Numbered from the stretch's first letter, positions 20,222 to 32,403 are shown. The stretch: 64,000 bases of DNA from Magicicada septendecula (GCA_034769895.1 CM068372.1:379285910-379349909); one strand, 5' to 3'. Translations and numbers: made by a program. Notes: generated by a model not told the origin, from the sequence alone.

Positions 20222-22852
20222 AACATCTATAACAAATATAAATCAGTCTTTTCTGATGAGCCCGGTAAAGTGAAAAACTTCCAGTGTACTCTACAGTTCC
20301 GAGACACAGTGGACTTTAACCGGAAGTCTTACCCCATTGCGCAATCACGAAAGCAAGCAGTAAGAGCTGAAATAGAGCAAATGATTAACCGTGACATTAT
20401 AGAGAGTAGCCATTCCCCATATACAAGTCCTATTGTGGCTATTCCTAAGAAAAACGGACAAGTCCGTTTGTGTTTAGATGCGCGCGAAATAAATAAAATG
20501 ATCATTAATGACAGGACTTCGCCCGGTGAGATTGAGGAGATTTTAAAACGGTTCCACGGCACCAAGTACTTTAGCACCTGGGATACGGTGTGCGGGTACT
20601 GGCAGGTGGAATTACATCCACAGAGTCGCCAGTATCTGGCCTTTATATTCGAAGGGCAGAACTACCAGTTTAAGAGGTTGCCCTTCGGACTGGTAAACTC
20701 AGTCGCAGTCTTTGTGCACTGCATGAACCAGATACTTGGCCAAGAAGCACTACAATTCACCACCGTATATGTCGATGACTTGCTAGTGTCCTCAGAAACT
20801 TGGGAGGAACACTGCTACCGTGTGGAACACGTATTACAGAAGCTAGCGACAAATAATATTACGCTAAAATTAGCAAAATCTCATTTCATTGATAAGGAAA
20901 TACAATTCTTAGGCTTCATATTAAATGATCAGGGAATCTCACCGTCGGCTGAAAAAGTCGAAGCGATTCAGAACTTTCGTACACCTAAGAATCGAAGGCA
21001 GTTACAGTCGTTCCTGGGACTCTGTAATTACTACCGCAAGTTCCAGGAAAAGTACTCAGAACTGACTGCCAGATTTCAGCCGCAACTGTCATCCAAAAAT
21101 AAATGGATCTGGGGTAATGAACAACAGAATATATTATTTTTAATAAAACAAAAATTTCTTGAACCCATTATACTTCGCCATCCAGATTTTAACAAGCCTT
21201 TCTTTCTTAATTGTGATGCCAGTGACATCAGCCTCGGCACTACCTTATATCAAGAGGATGAGGAGGGCGAACATCTGGTGATCTGCTTTGCCAGCAGAGC
21301 TTTGAATCAATATGAGAAAAACTACCACGTTACAGAAAAGGAATTATTGAGTGTCGTGTTCGCGTGCGGAAAGTTCCGCACTTATATCCTTGGTTATTCC
21401 GTTACCGTCCGGACAGACCATAAGTCTATCTCGTTCCTTAAGAGATGTAAGTTAAGCCATGGAAGGTTAACGCGGTGGATACTATTGCTGCAAGAATACG
21501 ACCTTAAGTGGGAGTATATCCCCGGAAAGAAGAATGTCGTCGCGGACGTATTGTCTAGAGTAGACATTGACAAACAGACGTTCGAGGGGGAGAAGGAGAG
21601 TATTCTTAAAGTATACCATATTCTAAGCAGCAGCGCCGGTCTACAATCAATTTTGGAACACCTGAGCACACACCAACAAGCTGACCCGAAGTTAATCTCT
21701 ATTATCACAAGATTGGAAGCAGGGGATGAAACAATCTCCCAATATTACAAAATCCATAATGGAATCCTGTTTTCAAGACCATCTTTATATAAGGAGGAAT
21801 GGAAGGTTACTATTCCGACCCATATCGAGAAGGAGATAGTATTTAATTACCATGTTCAATATGGGCATATGGGCGCCTTAAAGGTGGTAAAGGCCCTGGA
21901 AGAGAGCTGCCATATCAAAGACATAAATCGGAAAGTACGAAAGTACATTAGAAACTGTCGCATTTGCCAACTCGTAAAAACCAACAACGAGAAAAGAGAG
22001 GGGCAAATGATTCCGATAACCTCTCAGTCGAAACTTGAGAAAGTATTCCTGGATATCTGTGGGCCATTTCCCTGCAGTGGAGGCCGCCACCGATACAAAT
22101 ATCTCGTCATCATAATGGACCATTATACCAAGTTCGTAAAGCTATACCCAGCGAATCGGGCGACTACGAATAAAGTTCTTGAAATCCTGATCAACCAGTA
22201 CTTCCCAACCGTCGGAAAACCGGTATCGATCATAACCGACCACGGAACACAATTCAAGGGGAGGAAATGGCGGGATACACTGCTGTCAATGGGGGTTCAT
22301 ACATACAAGACATCAGTATACCACCCGAGCAGTAACCCGGCCGAAAGAGTCTTGCGAGAGGTGGGGCGCCTATTAAGAACGTATTGCCACGATCAGCAGA
22401 GGAGGTGGCAAGAATACTTGGAGGCCACTGAAGAATTCCTCAACCTGGCATACCATCCAGCCATAGGAATAACCCCATACTCCGCCATGTACGAAAGACA
22501 ACCCCCTAGGGAGATCGAGGATATATTGGAGTTCCCCAGAGAGCATAAATATATATTTAATAGAGTTCAATTTCATAATAAGGTGGCCAAAGATCAGGAG
22601 AAACGGCGGAATAAGTACGATAAGAGCATGGGTAAGGTTATTAATTATACCGTTGGAGAGAAGGTGTTGTTGAAGAATAGGGAATTACCCAGTTCCTTAG
22701 AGGGGATAACAAAAAAATTATTGCTTCTGTACACTGGTCCCTATATTGTCTCTAAGAACAATAACAACAACACGTACGAAATAAAGGAAATGAATTCAAA
22801 TAAAGTTAAGGGTGTCTTTAACCAGGCATCCATGAAGAAATTTTATGAATAA
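20216..22852 (+). CDS. Pol: RT, RNase H and integrase of element B
   Basis: About 878 codons, open throughout from 20216, with no ATG needed because it is the continuation of Gag-Pro. Numbering from 20270: RT with PKKNGQVRLCLDARE, FKRLPFGLVNS and catalytic YVDD (Y167-D170), then FLGLCNYYRKF; RNase H with D316, E358 and D383; integrase zinc region H528, H533, C563, C566; integrase catalytic D595, D657, E692 (D-x34-E, one shorter than usual, NPAERV). No chromodomain; it ends near VKGVFNQASMKKFYE. All catalytic residues are present, unlike the damaged gag and pro upstream. It is cut from the protease by the insertion, so it cannot be made as Gag-Pro-Pol from this copy. Confidence 0.95.
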   Translation, partial: RYNIYNKYKSVFSDEPGKVKNFQCTLQFRDTVDFNRKSYPIAQSRKQAVRAEIEQMINRDIIESSHSPYTSPIVAIPKKNGQVRLCLDAREINKMIINDRTSPGEIEEILKRFHGTKYFSTWDTVCGYWQVELHPQSRQYLAFIFEGQNYQFKRLPFGLVNSVAVFVHCMNQILGQEALQFTTVYVDDLLVSSETWEEHCYRVEHVLQKLATNNITLKLAKSHFIDKEIQFLGFILNDQGISPSAEKVEAIQNFRTPKNRRQLQSFLGLCNYYRKFQEKYSELTARFQPQLSSKNKWIWGNEQQNILFLIKQKFLEPIILRHPDFNKPFFLNCDASDISLGTTLYQEDEEGEHLVICFASRALNQYEKNYHVTEKELLSVVFACGKFRTYILGYSVTVRTDHKSISFLKRCKLSHGRLTRWILLLQEYDLKWEYIPGKKNVVADVLSRVDIDKQTFEGEKESILKVYHILSSSAGLQSILEHLSTHQQADPKLISIITRLEAGDETISQYYKIHNGILFSRPSLYKEEWKVTIPTHIEKEIVFNYHVQYGHMGALKVVKALEESCHIKDINRKVRKYIRNCRICQLVKTNNEKREGQMIPITSQSKLEKVFLDICGPFPCSGGRHRYKYLVIIMDHYTKFVKLYPANRATTNKVLEILINQYFPTVGKPVSIITDHGTQFKGRKWRDTLLSMGVHTYKTSVYHPSSNPAERVLREVGRLLRTYCHDQQRRWQEYLEATEEFLNLAYHPAIGITPYSAMYERQPPREIEDILEFPREHKYIFNRVQFHNKVAKDQEKRRNKYDKSMGKVINYTVGEKVLLKNRELPSSLEGITKKLLLLYTGPYIVSKNNNNNTYEIKEMNSNKVKGVFNQASMKKFYE

Positions 22853-22859
22853 AAACAAC

Positions 22860-24300
22860 GAAATTCAAAAACATAGTAAGCACATCTTACAACCAAGTAT
22901 TTAGGAAGACAATTTTGAAGTTAAAGAAAAAGAATTTATTTAAATGAATAAATTCAAAAATAAGTAAGTCCAGCTTACTAACTAATTATTTGAAAGAAAC
23001 TATTTGGAAAGAGAAGAAAAAGAATTTAGAAACCAACTAAATTCAAAAACAATGTATTATCACCTTACATACCAAAGATTTAAGAAATAAACTATTTGGA
23101 AGGAATATAATACCAAAAGAATTTAGAAAACAACGAAATTCAAAAACATAGTAAGCACATCTTACAACCAAGTATTTAGGAAGGCAATTTTGAAGTTATA
23201 GAAAAAGAATTTATTTTAATGAATAAATTCAAAAACAAGTAAGGACAACTTACTACCTTATATTTGAAAATACTTTGGATTAACAAAAAGAAAACGAATT
23301 TATATGATATGAATAAATTCAAAAATAAGTAAGTCCAGCTTACTAACTAATTATTTGAAGAAAACCCTCAAAATTCAAAAATAATGTAATAACAAATTAC
23401 ATACAATTTATTTGAAAGAAACTATTTGGAAAGAAGAATATAACAAGAAGAATTTTGAAATAACCCTCAAAATTCTAAAAACAATGTAAGATAATTACAT
23501 ACAATTTATTTGAAAGAAACTATTTGGAAAGAAGAATATAAGAAGAAGAATTTTGAAATAACCCTTAAATTCTAAAAACAATGTAAGACAATTACATACA
23601 ATTTATTTGAAAGAAACTATTTGGAAAGAAGAATATAACAAGAAGAATTTTGAAATAACCCTCAAAATTCAAAAATAAGGTAATACCACATTACATACAA
23701 TTATTTTAAGAAAAACTATTTGGAAAGATATAAGAAGAAGAATTTGGACTTAATAATCCAAATTCCAAAGCAATTGTAAGATCACCTTACATACCATTTA
23801 TTTATGAAAAAACTATGTGGCAATAATATAATAATAAAGAAGGAGAGAGTTTAGAAATAAATCATCTAAATTTAAAAACAAAGTAAGTTCACCTTACTAA
23901 CCAGGAATTTGTGAAAAACTTTATGGCAAGAATATAAGAGAAGAATTTAAAAACCCCTAAATTCTAAAACAAAAGTAAGTTCTCCTTACGAACATATTAT
24001 TTGGAGAAAAATCTATTTAGAAAGAATAGTATAAAAAGAAGAATTTTGACTCATCCAAATCTTAAAACAATGTAAGACCACATTACTAACCAAATATTTG
24101 AGAAAAACCATTTTGCAGAAATATAAAAAGAATTTTGAATTGAAAACAACTAAATTTAAAAAGAAAGTAAGCCCACCTTACATACAAATTATTTGAGAAA
24201 ACTTTATGGAAATATAAGAAGAGTGAATTTTGAATTGTGTATAAATCAAGTTTCCAAACCAAGAGTAAGTACAACTTACCAACCAACTATTAATAAAACA
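22860..24300 (+). repeat. Tandem array, about 16 units of about 90 bp, each with GTAAG/CTTAC
   Basis: Between pol and the 3' LTR. Each unit holds an A-rich AATTCAAAAACAA lead, then GTAAG, 5-6 bases and CTTAC (some units TTAC), then a TATTTG(A)n block with ACTATTTGGAAAGAAG. Sixteen such centres can be counted, from 22874 to 24270. Units diverge gradually along the array. No coding frame. The GTAAG...CTTAC inverted pair is kept while spacers vary, which hints at a structural or protein-binding role. Confidence 0.85.
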
Positions 24301-24324
24301 CTTGGGTGAAATAAACAGAAGAGA

Positions 24325-24778
24325 TTTAATACCATATTTATGGTAAGCATAAAATATATTTACCATGTTTATAAAGGATCATGATGGGATGAATAAAGGA
24401 AACAGACTTTAGAATTAAAACAAATAATTCTGGAAAGTATGATCATGTCTAATTTCAATATAAAGAGTAAAAACCTTTCCATAAAATGATGCCAAAGGAA
24501 AAAAAAAAATGATACGATTTGAGTTGATACGATTTGAGTAATTGAATTAATACCATATTTATGGTAAGCATAAAATATATTTGCCATGTTTATAAAGGAT
24601 CATAATGGGATGAATAAAGGAAACAGACTTTAGAATTAAAACAAATAATTCTGGAAAGTATGATCATGTCTAATTTCAATATAAAGAGTAAAAACCTTTC
24701 CATAAAATGATGCCCAAAGGAAATTAAAAAAAAAATGAGATACGATTTGAGTTGATACGATTTGAGTAATTGAATATA
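24325..24778 (+). repeat. Tandem duplication, about 220-230-bp unit
   Basis: Two adjacent near-identical copies start ATACCATATTTATGG (near 24329 and 24551), run through GGATCATGATGGGATG (second copy ATAATGGG) and an A-run, and end with a doubled TGATACGATTTGAG. Part of the 3' non-coding region of element B. Confidence 0.88.
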
Positions 24779-25740
24779 ATAAAATACAAAAACTTTTGTG
24801 GAATTATGAGATAATAAAACTTTGAAGTGGTATGAGGAGAAATTATGACCTCATTATAAAATTAATAAAAAACCATCATTCGAAGGAATAATAACCATGA
24901 CAGGAATAATGTGAGAATATTATCTAAGATATGTGTAATTAAACGAAATAATATAAAATGATTTATGAATTAAATGTCAATTGTGATAATGACAGTTATA
25001 AAAAGTTCTAGAAAATAGAACAAGTGGAAATAATAAAAACAGAGCAATAAAATAAAAATGTCATAAAGATATGCTACTATAAACAATGCAGATTATAATA
25101 AAAAAACCAGAAGGTAATAAAGAATTTGTAACCAAAAGCTTTATATGATAAGGAAAGTTGAAGAATGTAATAATAGAAGAGCTTCCTACCATAATATCAA
25201 ATGAATGAAACATCCAGTTAACGAGTCAGAAGAACAACTGAGATAGGAATATTAAAATCTCTGAGAAATATAATAAGTAATAAATGAAGTATCCCAAAGA
25301 TATTTTTTAAATAGTAACAAATGTGTACTATTCTGAATAATTTTTTAATCTGTCTGTAGATAATTCCAGCAGTATTAATATGTTTTTTGAGCAGAGATGA
25401 TTTGCCTCTGTACTCAAATATGTGTGAAGTATTGGACAGCAGAGGAAGTAGCGTACAGTGCCTCTCTGAACTGAACCAGCTCACAAAGTAGGGAACGATA
25501 GGGAGGAAATATCCCAAGGAGAAAATACTAAGAAGAAATATGAAAATGAAATAATAAATATGAAACTCAGATGACTATTACTATCAAGGAAGATCAAGTG
25601 AGAATGAGAAGGAAATAAACTCAAATATAAATAAGAAAATTTTTAAAATGGAAGGAAGTCCAGAATAATAACAAAACTACAATAATTATCATAAGCAATT
25701 GTTTCAGACAAAGCAAGTATAGTCTGAAAAAATTACTTCT
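24779..25740 (+). other. AT-rich non-coding 3' region of element B
   Basis: No env-like or other coding frame. Very A-rich on this strand. Confidence 0.6.
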
Positions 25741-25750
25741 GGAGAAGGGC
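25741..25750 (+). promoter_or_regulatory. Polypurine tract of element B
   Basis: GGAGAAGGG lies 5 bases before the 3' LTR, the expected place for the plus-strand primer. Confidence 0.6.
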
Positions 25751-25754
25751 ATTC

Positions 25755-28700
25755 TGTAGCGTGACAGAAAATCCACTACTTATTAAGTCATATAAAATCC
25801 ATAAAAATTAATTACACCACATATGTTAAAATAATATTGAATGAGATTTAATGAAATCAAAGGAATGAACCACGATAAAATAAAAATCCTCATTACATTA
25901 TATAAAAACCACTGTTTAAATATCAAAGAAAGTATTGAAAGCAACTCATAATATAAGATCAGTAATTTACCCAGGAAGTTAGGAGCAGTAAACAAATTAA
26001 ATAACACCATATCAAGAAGAAAGAGAATCAGTTTAAGAGTGGTGAACACCAAAATACCACAAAGACAAGAAGAAGGAAGAATAAAGTTTGTGATCAGGAA
26101 GAAAACAATACCCTGAAACCTTTAGAGAAGAACAAGGTCCGTGTCAGTAAATGAATTAGATGCTCCAAACTAAACATCAGTCGAGATAACACGAAGTACC
26201 TTGGTTTACTCCAGAGTGAAGAATGAAGACAAGAAAGAAGATAAGAAGAAGGACAAGAAAGAAGATAAGAAGAAAGACAAGAAAGAAGACAGGAGGAGAG
26301 GAAGAAATAGTATGAAAGAAACACCGTTGTAAAACCTATTATTATTATTAACTACCATCAACCCCAAACCCACCAAAACGATTAAAAAGAAAGTATAACA
26401 TACCAAAATCCTATAAAAATGTAATTAATTAGAAAACTAAAGTGTTGTATAGTATTATAAGAAGTGAACCGACTAAAGCTATTGTGTGATAAGAAAATAA
26501 ACAAGTCTTAACAGTCCATGATTACTAAAGGTCTGGTCTGAGATAGTGAGACTCAAAATATCAGAACCACCAGTGAAAGTGAATTTGTGTGTTTTTTTGG
26601 AAATGCAATAAACTTAAAGTTAGTAATACTATGACTTATCAATATGCTATATAACAACTTTAATATCCAATAATAAACAGCATAATAAAATAATAAAATG
26701 GAAGGTTTCCAGTATTTTATTATTTTGATGTAACTCTTTGTTCACAAAACATTTGTAAAAAATGCTAATAACTAGAGTATGGGTGGTCATGTTTACTGAT
26801 GAAGGGGATCATAAATAATAATGGTTTAGACCAGAAAGGACTAGCATTAACTTAGTATTCATAGATTTAAAATGTTTAAATAGACTGTTTGTTCACAGCC
26901 ATAAAATCAATGTATTTGTAAGAGTTATTAGAAAATAAGATTTATGTGTTTAAAATGAATTATGTTTGCTGAATAACAGCATACATACCATTAATAATGT
27001 TTCAGTAGGTATGATATGTTAATTCAAAAAGATTTAAATTTATATGTTCAAACCATGTCAGCAATAAGTTCAATTGTACAGATGGCTAAATCATGTTCAT
27101 AATTATTTTTTTATAACAGTAGTGTTAATTAAATACTACACCTCACAATAAGTTATAAACCATTTTATTTTCATGTAATAATAACTATGTAAAGTCAGAG
27201 GAGTGGTAGAATTAAATTTATTTGAGAAAGACAGAAGTGTAAAATTCTAAACTCTAGGCCATTTGGTGAAGTCACAGAAACCATATAAACCAGTATAATT
27301 CACTTATAAATCCTGTAAACTAGCAAGATTTAGATAAGGTAAATCAGTTAACCACTACTGGGAATGATCCTATGAGTTAAAATGATAATAAGGAAATATA
27401 CCTTAAAATATTGTAAATTTTCAAAATATATAAATTAATTAATTGTAAAGAGCAATGTCAAATTCAGAGATTAACCCAAAAAACCAGTTCAAAAGTTCAA
27501 TTTATATGTATTTAAGGAAAGAAAGAGAAATATGACTAATTAAAATTTATTATAATAGTATTAATAACAATTAAAATGGAAGAAAAATTGTATGAAGGCG
27601 GAAATCAAATTTTGAGCCTATAATTCCAAAAGGGAAAGAAATTTGTTAATTTCCACAAAATGTCCACAGATATGGACTATGATATATCAATTTAAAAGGA
27701 ATGAAATGATTAAACCAATGATAAGGTTCATAATTCATGAAAGTGATGAATAAGATAAATAAATTCCATATATAATGTAATTTTGTATCATGTGTATGGG
27801 TAATCGAAATATGTTAACAATACTTTTTCAAAGATTAACTGGGCCAGATTTTGACCAAGTTAAAATAGTCTTTTGTTGAATATCACGCTGAATAGTTGTG
27901 TGAAAAAACGTTCCTTATAACCGAGTCGAAAATGGTACTACAGTTAGCCATGCATATAAGTGAATCGAGAGTTAAATGAAATAAACACTTTTTTAACTAA
28001 ATCTACCAAAACATTAACGACAATAGTGAAAACTAACACCTAACTTCACTATACGAGAGATCTAAAAGAGTAAAACAATATATTTTATCTAATTCACGCT
28101 ACAAATCATAACCACTTTTTGAGCAACTTAACCCACAGAAGTGAACACATACAAAATAACCTAATTAACACAAGTTTACACGGAACACTTCTTCAGAACA
28201 CACCAAACAACCTAATAGACAGATTACACCAGTGCGGGAATATTTCAAACATTCGTGAAGGTAATTTTGCTGTGATTTTTTGACACGACGACATCGCAGT
28301 AAACTCGCCAGATCTAGTAGCGGCCATCTTTGAATTAGCTAAGCCTGCCTTCCTTATCCAGTGACGTCAGTCTACATATGGTTCGACTTCAACTTTCTTA
28401 AACATTATATATCAGAATTATTTAAATACTGTTAAATAATAATTATTGAATTTATTTTAATTGTTAATGTTATACTTTCTCGTTACCCTTCTCTGACTAT
28501 TAATTTAATCGCTCAAAGAACCTGTCCTTTTATAATACTTATAATAAATTTCTATACTGTATGCACGAATCGATTATTCCCTGGGACGGAGTCGATAATT
28601 GTTCTCAATCGATAAAAAATCGATTATTTATTAAATTGTTTAATAAATCCATTTATTTCAATTGTATTTGTCTGTTATTATTTCACAGGCTAATTTAAGG

Positions 28701-29033
28701 TTATTTATTAAGGCAAGGAGACTTCAAGAAGAAGAAAATATTTTTTTTTCAGTGAGATATTGAACCAGCAAGAAAAATCATCAATCGATTGCTGACTGAA
28801 GTTGATCTAGTTAACACCCAGACTGGGTTCAGATCTTCCAGAAGTGCTCGATAGTTAATAAATACCTTCCTAATTCTTAAAATTTTTACAGAACATTTAA
28901 AACAGCATTATTTCTTAATTACTCACCTTGATTAAACATAAACAAAATATTTGTATTGAAAATATTATTTTTTATAAAATTTTTCATCTACTATTGTATT
29001 TTTGTAAAGACCGGCATACAGGGTCACGTTACA
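25755..29033 (+). repeat. 3' LTR of element B (3279 bp)
   Basis: Direct copy of 11049-14281 with TGTAGCGTGAC start and GTCACGTTACA end. It contains 42 bp (27734-27775) absent from the 5' copy. It is followed by CTAT, the target duplication. Confidence 0.95.
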
Positions 29034-29460
29034 CTATTCCACAATCCAACTTTTCTTCTGCCTCTAGGGTTGTAATCTTTCGCCATCTTCGGTATTCTAC
29101 TTTCTTCTGTTCTGACGATTTGTTGAATCCATTTTCTTCTGTATTCTTTAATCCTTTCATTAACTGCAACAATATCTAAATCACTTCTTATCTCTTCATT
29201 TCTTATATGATCTCGTCTATTACATCCTCTGATCTCAGAAATTTCGTTTCTGCTGTTTGTATCTTCTGTTCATCTTTTTTCTGTATGACCCAAGTTTCAA
29301 AACCATACAGTAGTGTAGGTATTGCCATTGTTTTATACAATTTTATTTGAGTTTTTTCTACATTTATTTCCCGACGCTTTTCAAATCGTTCCACACATTC
29401 TTGTGAAATTCGTCACTTTATTTTCTGTCTCTATCTTGATCACAAGTACAGTAATGTCAC
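29034..29460 (-). pseudogene. RTE-like LINE fragment, other half of split copy
   Basis: Minus strand encodes KTMAIPTLLYGFETWVIQKK, DEQKIQTAETKFLRS and, shifted, IR-type blocks: the C-terminal part of the same LINE family. Its 3' end continues at 11048-10979 on the far side of element B, which landed in it. Confidence 0.8.
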
Positions 29461-29734
29461 GTCCGAAATAGTTGAAATGTCTTACTTGTCTATGCGTATT
29501 TTGGGCGGAACCGGTTCATCTCCTATAATGGCTGTTACTTTCCGGAATAGGTCTAGGGCCAAATCCATGGAGTGATGGTGATGGTGAGTTTCAACACAAT
29601 CCTCTTTCATGAATTGTTACAACATATTACGTGAATACCTTACAAAAGTTTCCAGGCTTACTGACAAAAGCTTTCAAAATTAATTGAAAGATGAGGTTGT
29701 GCTTTATTTACTCAAAATTTATTACTGTTGCCGT

Positions 29735-29885
29735 TTATACGTGCCCATCAGAAAAGAGTGTAATCGATACGACTGGCGCAGAGAAATGCGTCTCTACTTC
29801 AATCCCGTAGAGAGAGATGACGTCAGTAAGTTTTTCCGAGATCGTTTTATTAAATGAATTTGAATTTAATGTATCCATGAAAAGC
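29735..29885 (+). repeat. Dispersed repeat, copy 1 (mate at 30735-30890)
   Basis: Shares CGTTTATACG, CTACTT-AATCCCG, a GAGAGA block, TTTTTCCGAGA and TTTATTAAATGAA...TGAATTTAAT with 30735-30890, in order and same orientation. Diverged; no coding frame. Confidence 0.7.
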
Positions 29886-29989
29886 TTGACTCAGGATTAA
29901 TTTCTCCAAATGAAAGGTCGGTTGTATCAATTACATACCACACAACTATTTTATAATTAAAATTATTACAAGATATTCACATTTAAATC

Positions 29990-30065
29990 ATCGCCATCAT
30001 CACCGCTCTAAGGTTTAGACCGTAGATCTGTTTAGGAAACCATCTCTTCCTCGGTCTACCGAAAT
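29990..30065 (-). pseudogene. LINE 3' end stub
   Basis: An ATCATCACC tail, then TTTAGACCGTAG and TCTTCCTCGGTCTACC, the 3'-terminal signature shared with 9383-9625. Extremely 5' truncated. Confidence 0.65.
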
Positions 30066-30734
30066 GTAAAAAATTTTCCTAAATTTAAATGAAAAATACT
30101 GCAAAGTTTTTTTTGATTCGGTGTTCCACGTCGGTAAATATAAGCGCGAGGATATTATGAAGCGGCAGTTCATATTTGTAACGTCCGTCTATTGAACTCC
30201 GCACCTTTCTATTTTCCTTATATATATGCGCCCCATACATTCAAAGGTTACCTCTGAGCGGTCTACAGGGTACTGTAGTGCGCAGCCTTGACACAGACAC
30301 CGGACCTGCTTGGCTAGCCGAGAAACGTGTAGTACGACACTCCACGAGAGAGTTCCGTAATTGTCGTAATTCTATGCAGTTCTTAAATTATTATATGTAA
30401 ATTTCAGATAAAATCTAGTACGGATGTGAAAGTAATAACTCATCGTTCACATAAAATATATTTATTTTAGTGTTATGGGTAATGTTGATCGTACATTAAG
30501 AATTTTACATCATGTTAACAATTATCTTAACATATGACAAAAGTTACCAATAACGTGCAGAGACGCAACGTTATATTAGAAAGTTAAACATTGTACAGAC
30601 GTTTAATTAAAGCCTATAATTCTCATCGCATTCTGACATTGAGAAACATATAATGTCTGTTAAGGTTTGTGCACTTAATTACCACTTATGACTATGTATT
30701 TACGTATTAAAACTTGAGGGTATCCGTAGTCGTT
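30066..30734. other. No gene seen; one weak hammerhead-like trace
   Basis: Mostly unique-looking. At 30303-30335, CTGCTTGGCTAGCCGAGAAACGTG resembles a degraded version of the motif at 7420-7448 and is followed by the same TAGTA. Confidence 0.35.
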
Positions 30735-30890
30735 TATACGAGTGCTCAATGCCACCACAAGAGGGGCAAATCAATATCGTCTTTGCAGGAAAATGCTATT
30801 CTACTTTAATCCCGCGGAGAGATAACCTCAATTATTTTTCCCGAGACTGCTTTATTAAATGAAAATGAATTTAATCTGGCCACGAAGTAG
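30735..30890 (+). repeat. Dispersed repeat, copy 2
   Basis: Mate of 29735-29885; see there for shared blocks. Confidence 0.7.
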
Positions 30891-31089
30891 TGTAGGTTGT
30901 TTCAATATTGTATGTCAGGGGACACGCGGTCAAGGCAAATAAAATCTACTACTCAACTATTAATAATTTCGATTAAGAGAATACAATTAACTGATGGTAC
31001 AGTTGTCAGCTTGAACACGGTTCCTGTGCCAGCGACTCGGTTCCTGTCCCGTCAAAATTTCTTATTACTACTTTTATTTTCCGTTACCA

Positions 31090-31760
31090 AATCTGTTTTT
31101 AAGGTTCGTCAGATTTGCAGACAATACAGTAGGACAACCTCTACTATAAAAACAAAGATCATGGTATTTAGAGGCAAGGAGCCAATAAGAACAAAAATAA
31201 TGATAATGATCAAATTCTAGAACAGGTGAACCACTTTAATTATTTGGTAAGTGATAATGGTTATGATAGGAATTATGACATCGATGTTAAGTTAGGTAAG
31301 TTCCAGACGAGGCGTGGGACATTGAATCGTTTGTTTAGAAACAAGAGGCGTCGAGATAAAAAATCAAAGTTTTACAAAGTTATGGAGGTCGCTGTACTGT
31401 CGTATGGGTGTATGGATGACAACCAAGAAACAAGACAGTAAAATACAGGCATTGGAAATGGCTTTCTTAAGAGGAGTCAAAAAAGTGTTTTAAACTTGAC
31501 CTTATAAATGAAGACGACATAAGAGAAAGGTTACAAGTTTGTAACTTGAATGAAAAATTAAAGATCGCAAACAACGGTGGAAAGCACACTTATAAAGAAT
31601 GCCAGATTCCAGGCTAGCCAAACAAGTCTCGAAATACAAATTTATATAGCACAAGTGTGTGGGTAGACGCAGAAGAGATGGCTGGAGGATCTTTGAAGGC
31701 GGAACAGGCAGCACCTTGCCTATGCCGTGTTATGAAGAAGATGATTTTCCGTTACCTCTT
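31090..31760 (+). pseudogene. RTE-like LINE 3' fragment
   Basis: Blocks in shifting frames: KTKIMVFRGKEPIRTKI, EQVNHFNYL, VKLGKFQTRRGTLNRLF, KSKFYKVMEVAVLSYG, and later matches to the HLLRMPDSR region. This is the post-RT C-terminal part of the LINE ORF2 also seen at 49655 and 57600. Ends with GAAGAAGATGATTTT, a degraded tail. Confidence 0.8.
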
Positions 31761-32403
31761 GCTTTTATCCTTCATCATGTACTCTTTTCAATGTGTAACT
31801 GTTGCAGAACAGATTTTTGGTCTGTATGAAATTTGCACACTTACTAGTGGGGCGTATTCACCTTTACATCCACTTTGATTAGCACAAGTCCTTGTTAGTC
31901 TCTTATATAAAGTATAAACAAGTTATAACCATAATTATCAGCATTCATGCTTTACATTATTTTGTACCTTATTAAATAATAAATAAAAATTATTTTTTAA
32001 GAATAAGGACATCACCTTTACATATTATAAGTGTATCCAAGTTAATAACCTGTTTATTTTAAGAAAAGTATGTGAAACTGTTACGACGTTCACATCGGAT
32101 CGTCGTGTTGCTCATTGGAAACGGGTTAACTAACACAAATGAATGCACTGATTACACACTTTAATTAGACACAAACAGCAGTTACAAAGCAATAAAGCAA
32201 TACTCTTGCACAATGATTCAAGTTGAATTAGTCCAACACACAATAATAAATGTCACCTTATGACAGCACCTAATTAACAGGCTAATCACTTTCACTATAC
32301 CATAACAAACCACACTCTACAATATAGCCAGGTCTAAACTAAACTAAACTGAACTGATTGCCGCTGGATGCTTATATTTATAGCCCGGGGAGATTACATA
32401 ATA
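31761..32403. other. No gene seen
   Basis: AT-rich sequence; no supported feature. Confidence 0.5.

Larger units (their letters stand above)
11049..29033 (+). mobile_element. Ty3/Gypsy element B, complete, 18 kb
   Basis: Delimited by long direct LTRs (TGTAGCGTGAC...GTCACGTTACA) and the 4-bp duplication CTAT at 11045-11048 and 29034-29037. Order inside: primer-binding site, gag (two frames by one lost base), -1 frameshift signal, protease, a foreign 2.9-kb insertion, RT-RNaseH-integrase, a 1.4-kb repeat array, a 0.45-kb tandem duplication, an AT-rich stretch and a polypurine tract. No env-like frame is present. Domain order and the D-x34-E integrase place it in Ty3/Gypsy. The total of 17,985 bp is very large for the group, owing to LTRs over 3.2 kb and non-coding blocks of 2.9 kb. 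Confidence 0.95.

Noticed and set aside
22853..25740. CRISPR-like array in the 3' region of element B
   Set aside because: Units are contiguous degenerate tandem repeats inside a eukaryotic retroelement, not identical repeats with unique spacers.
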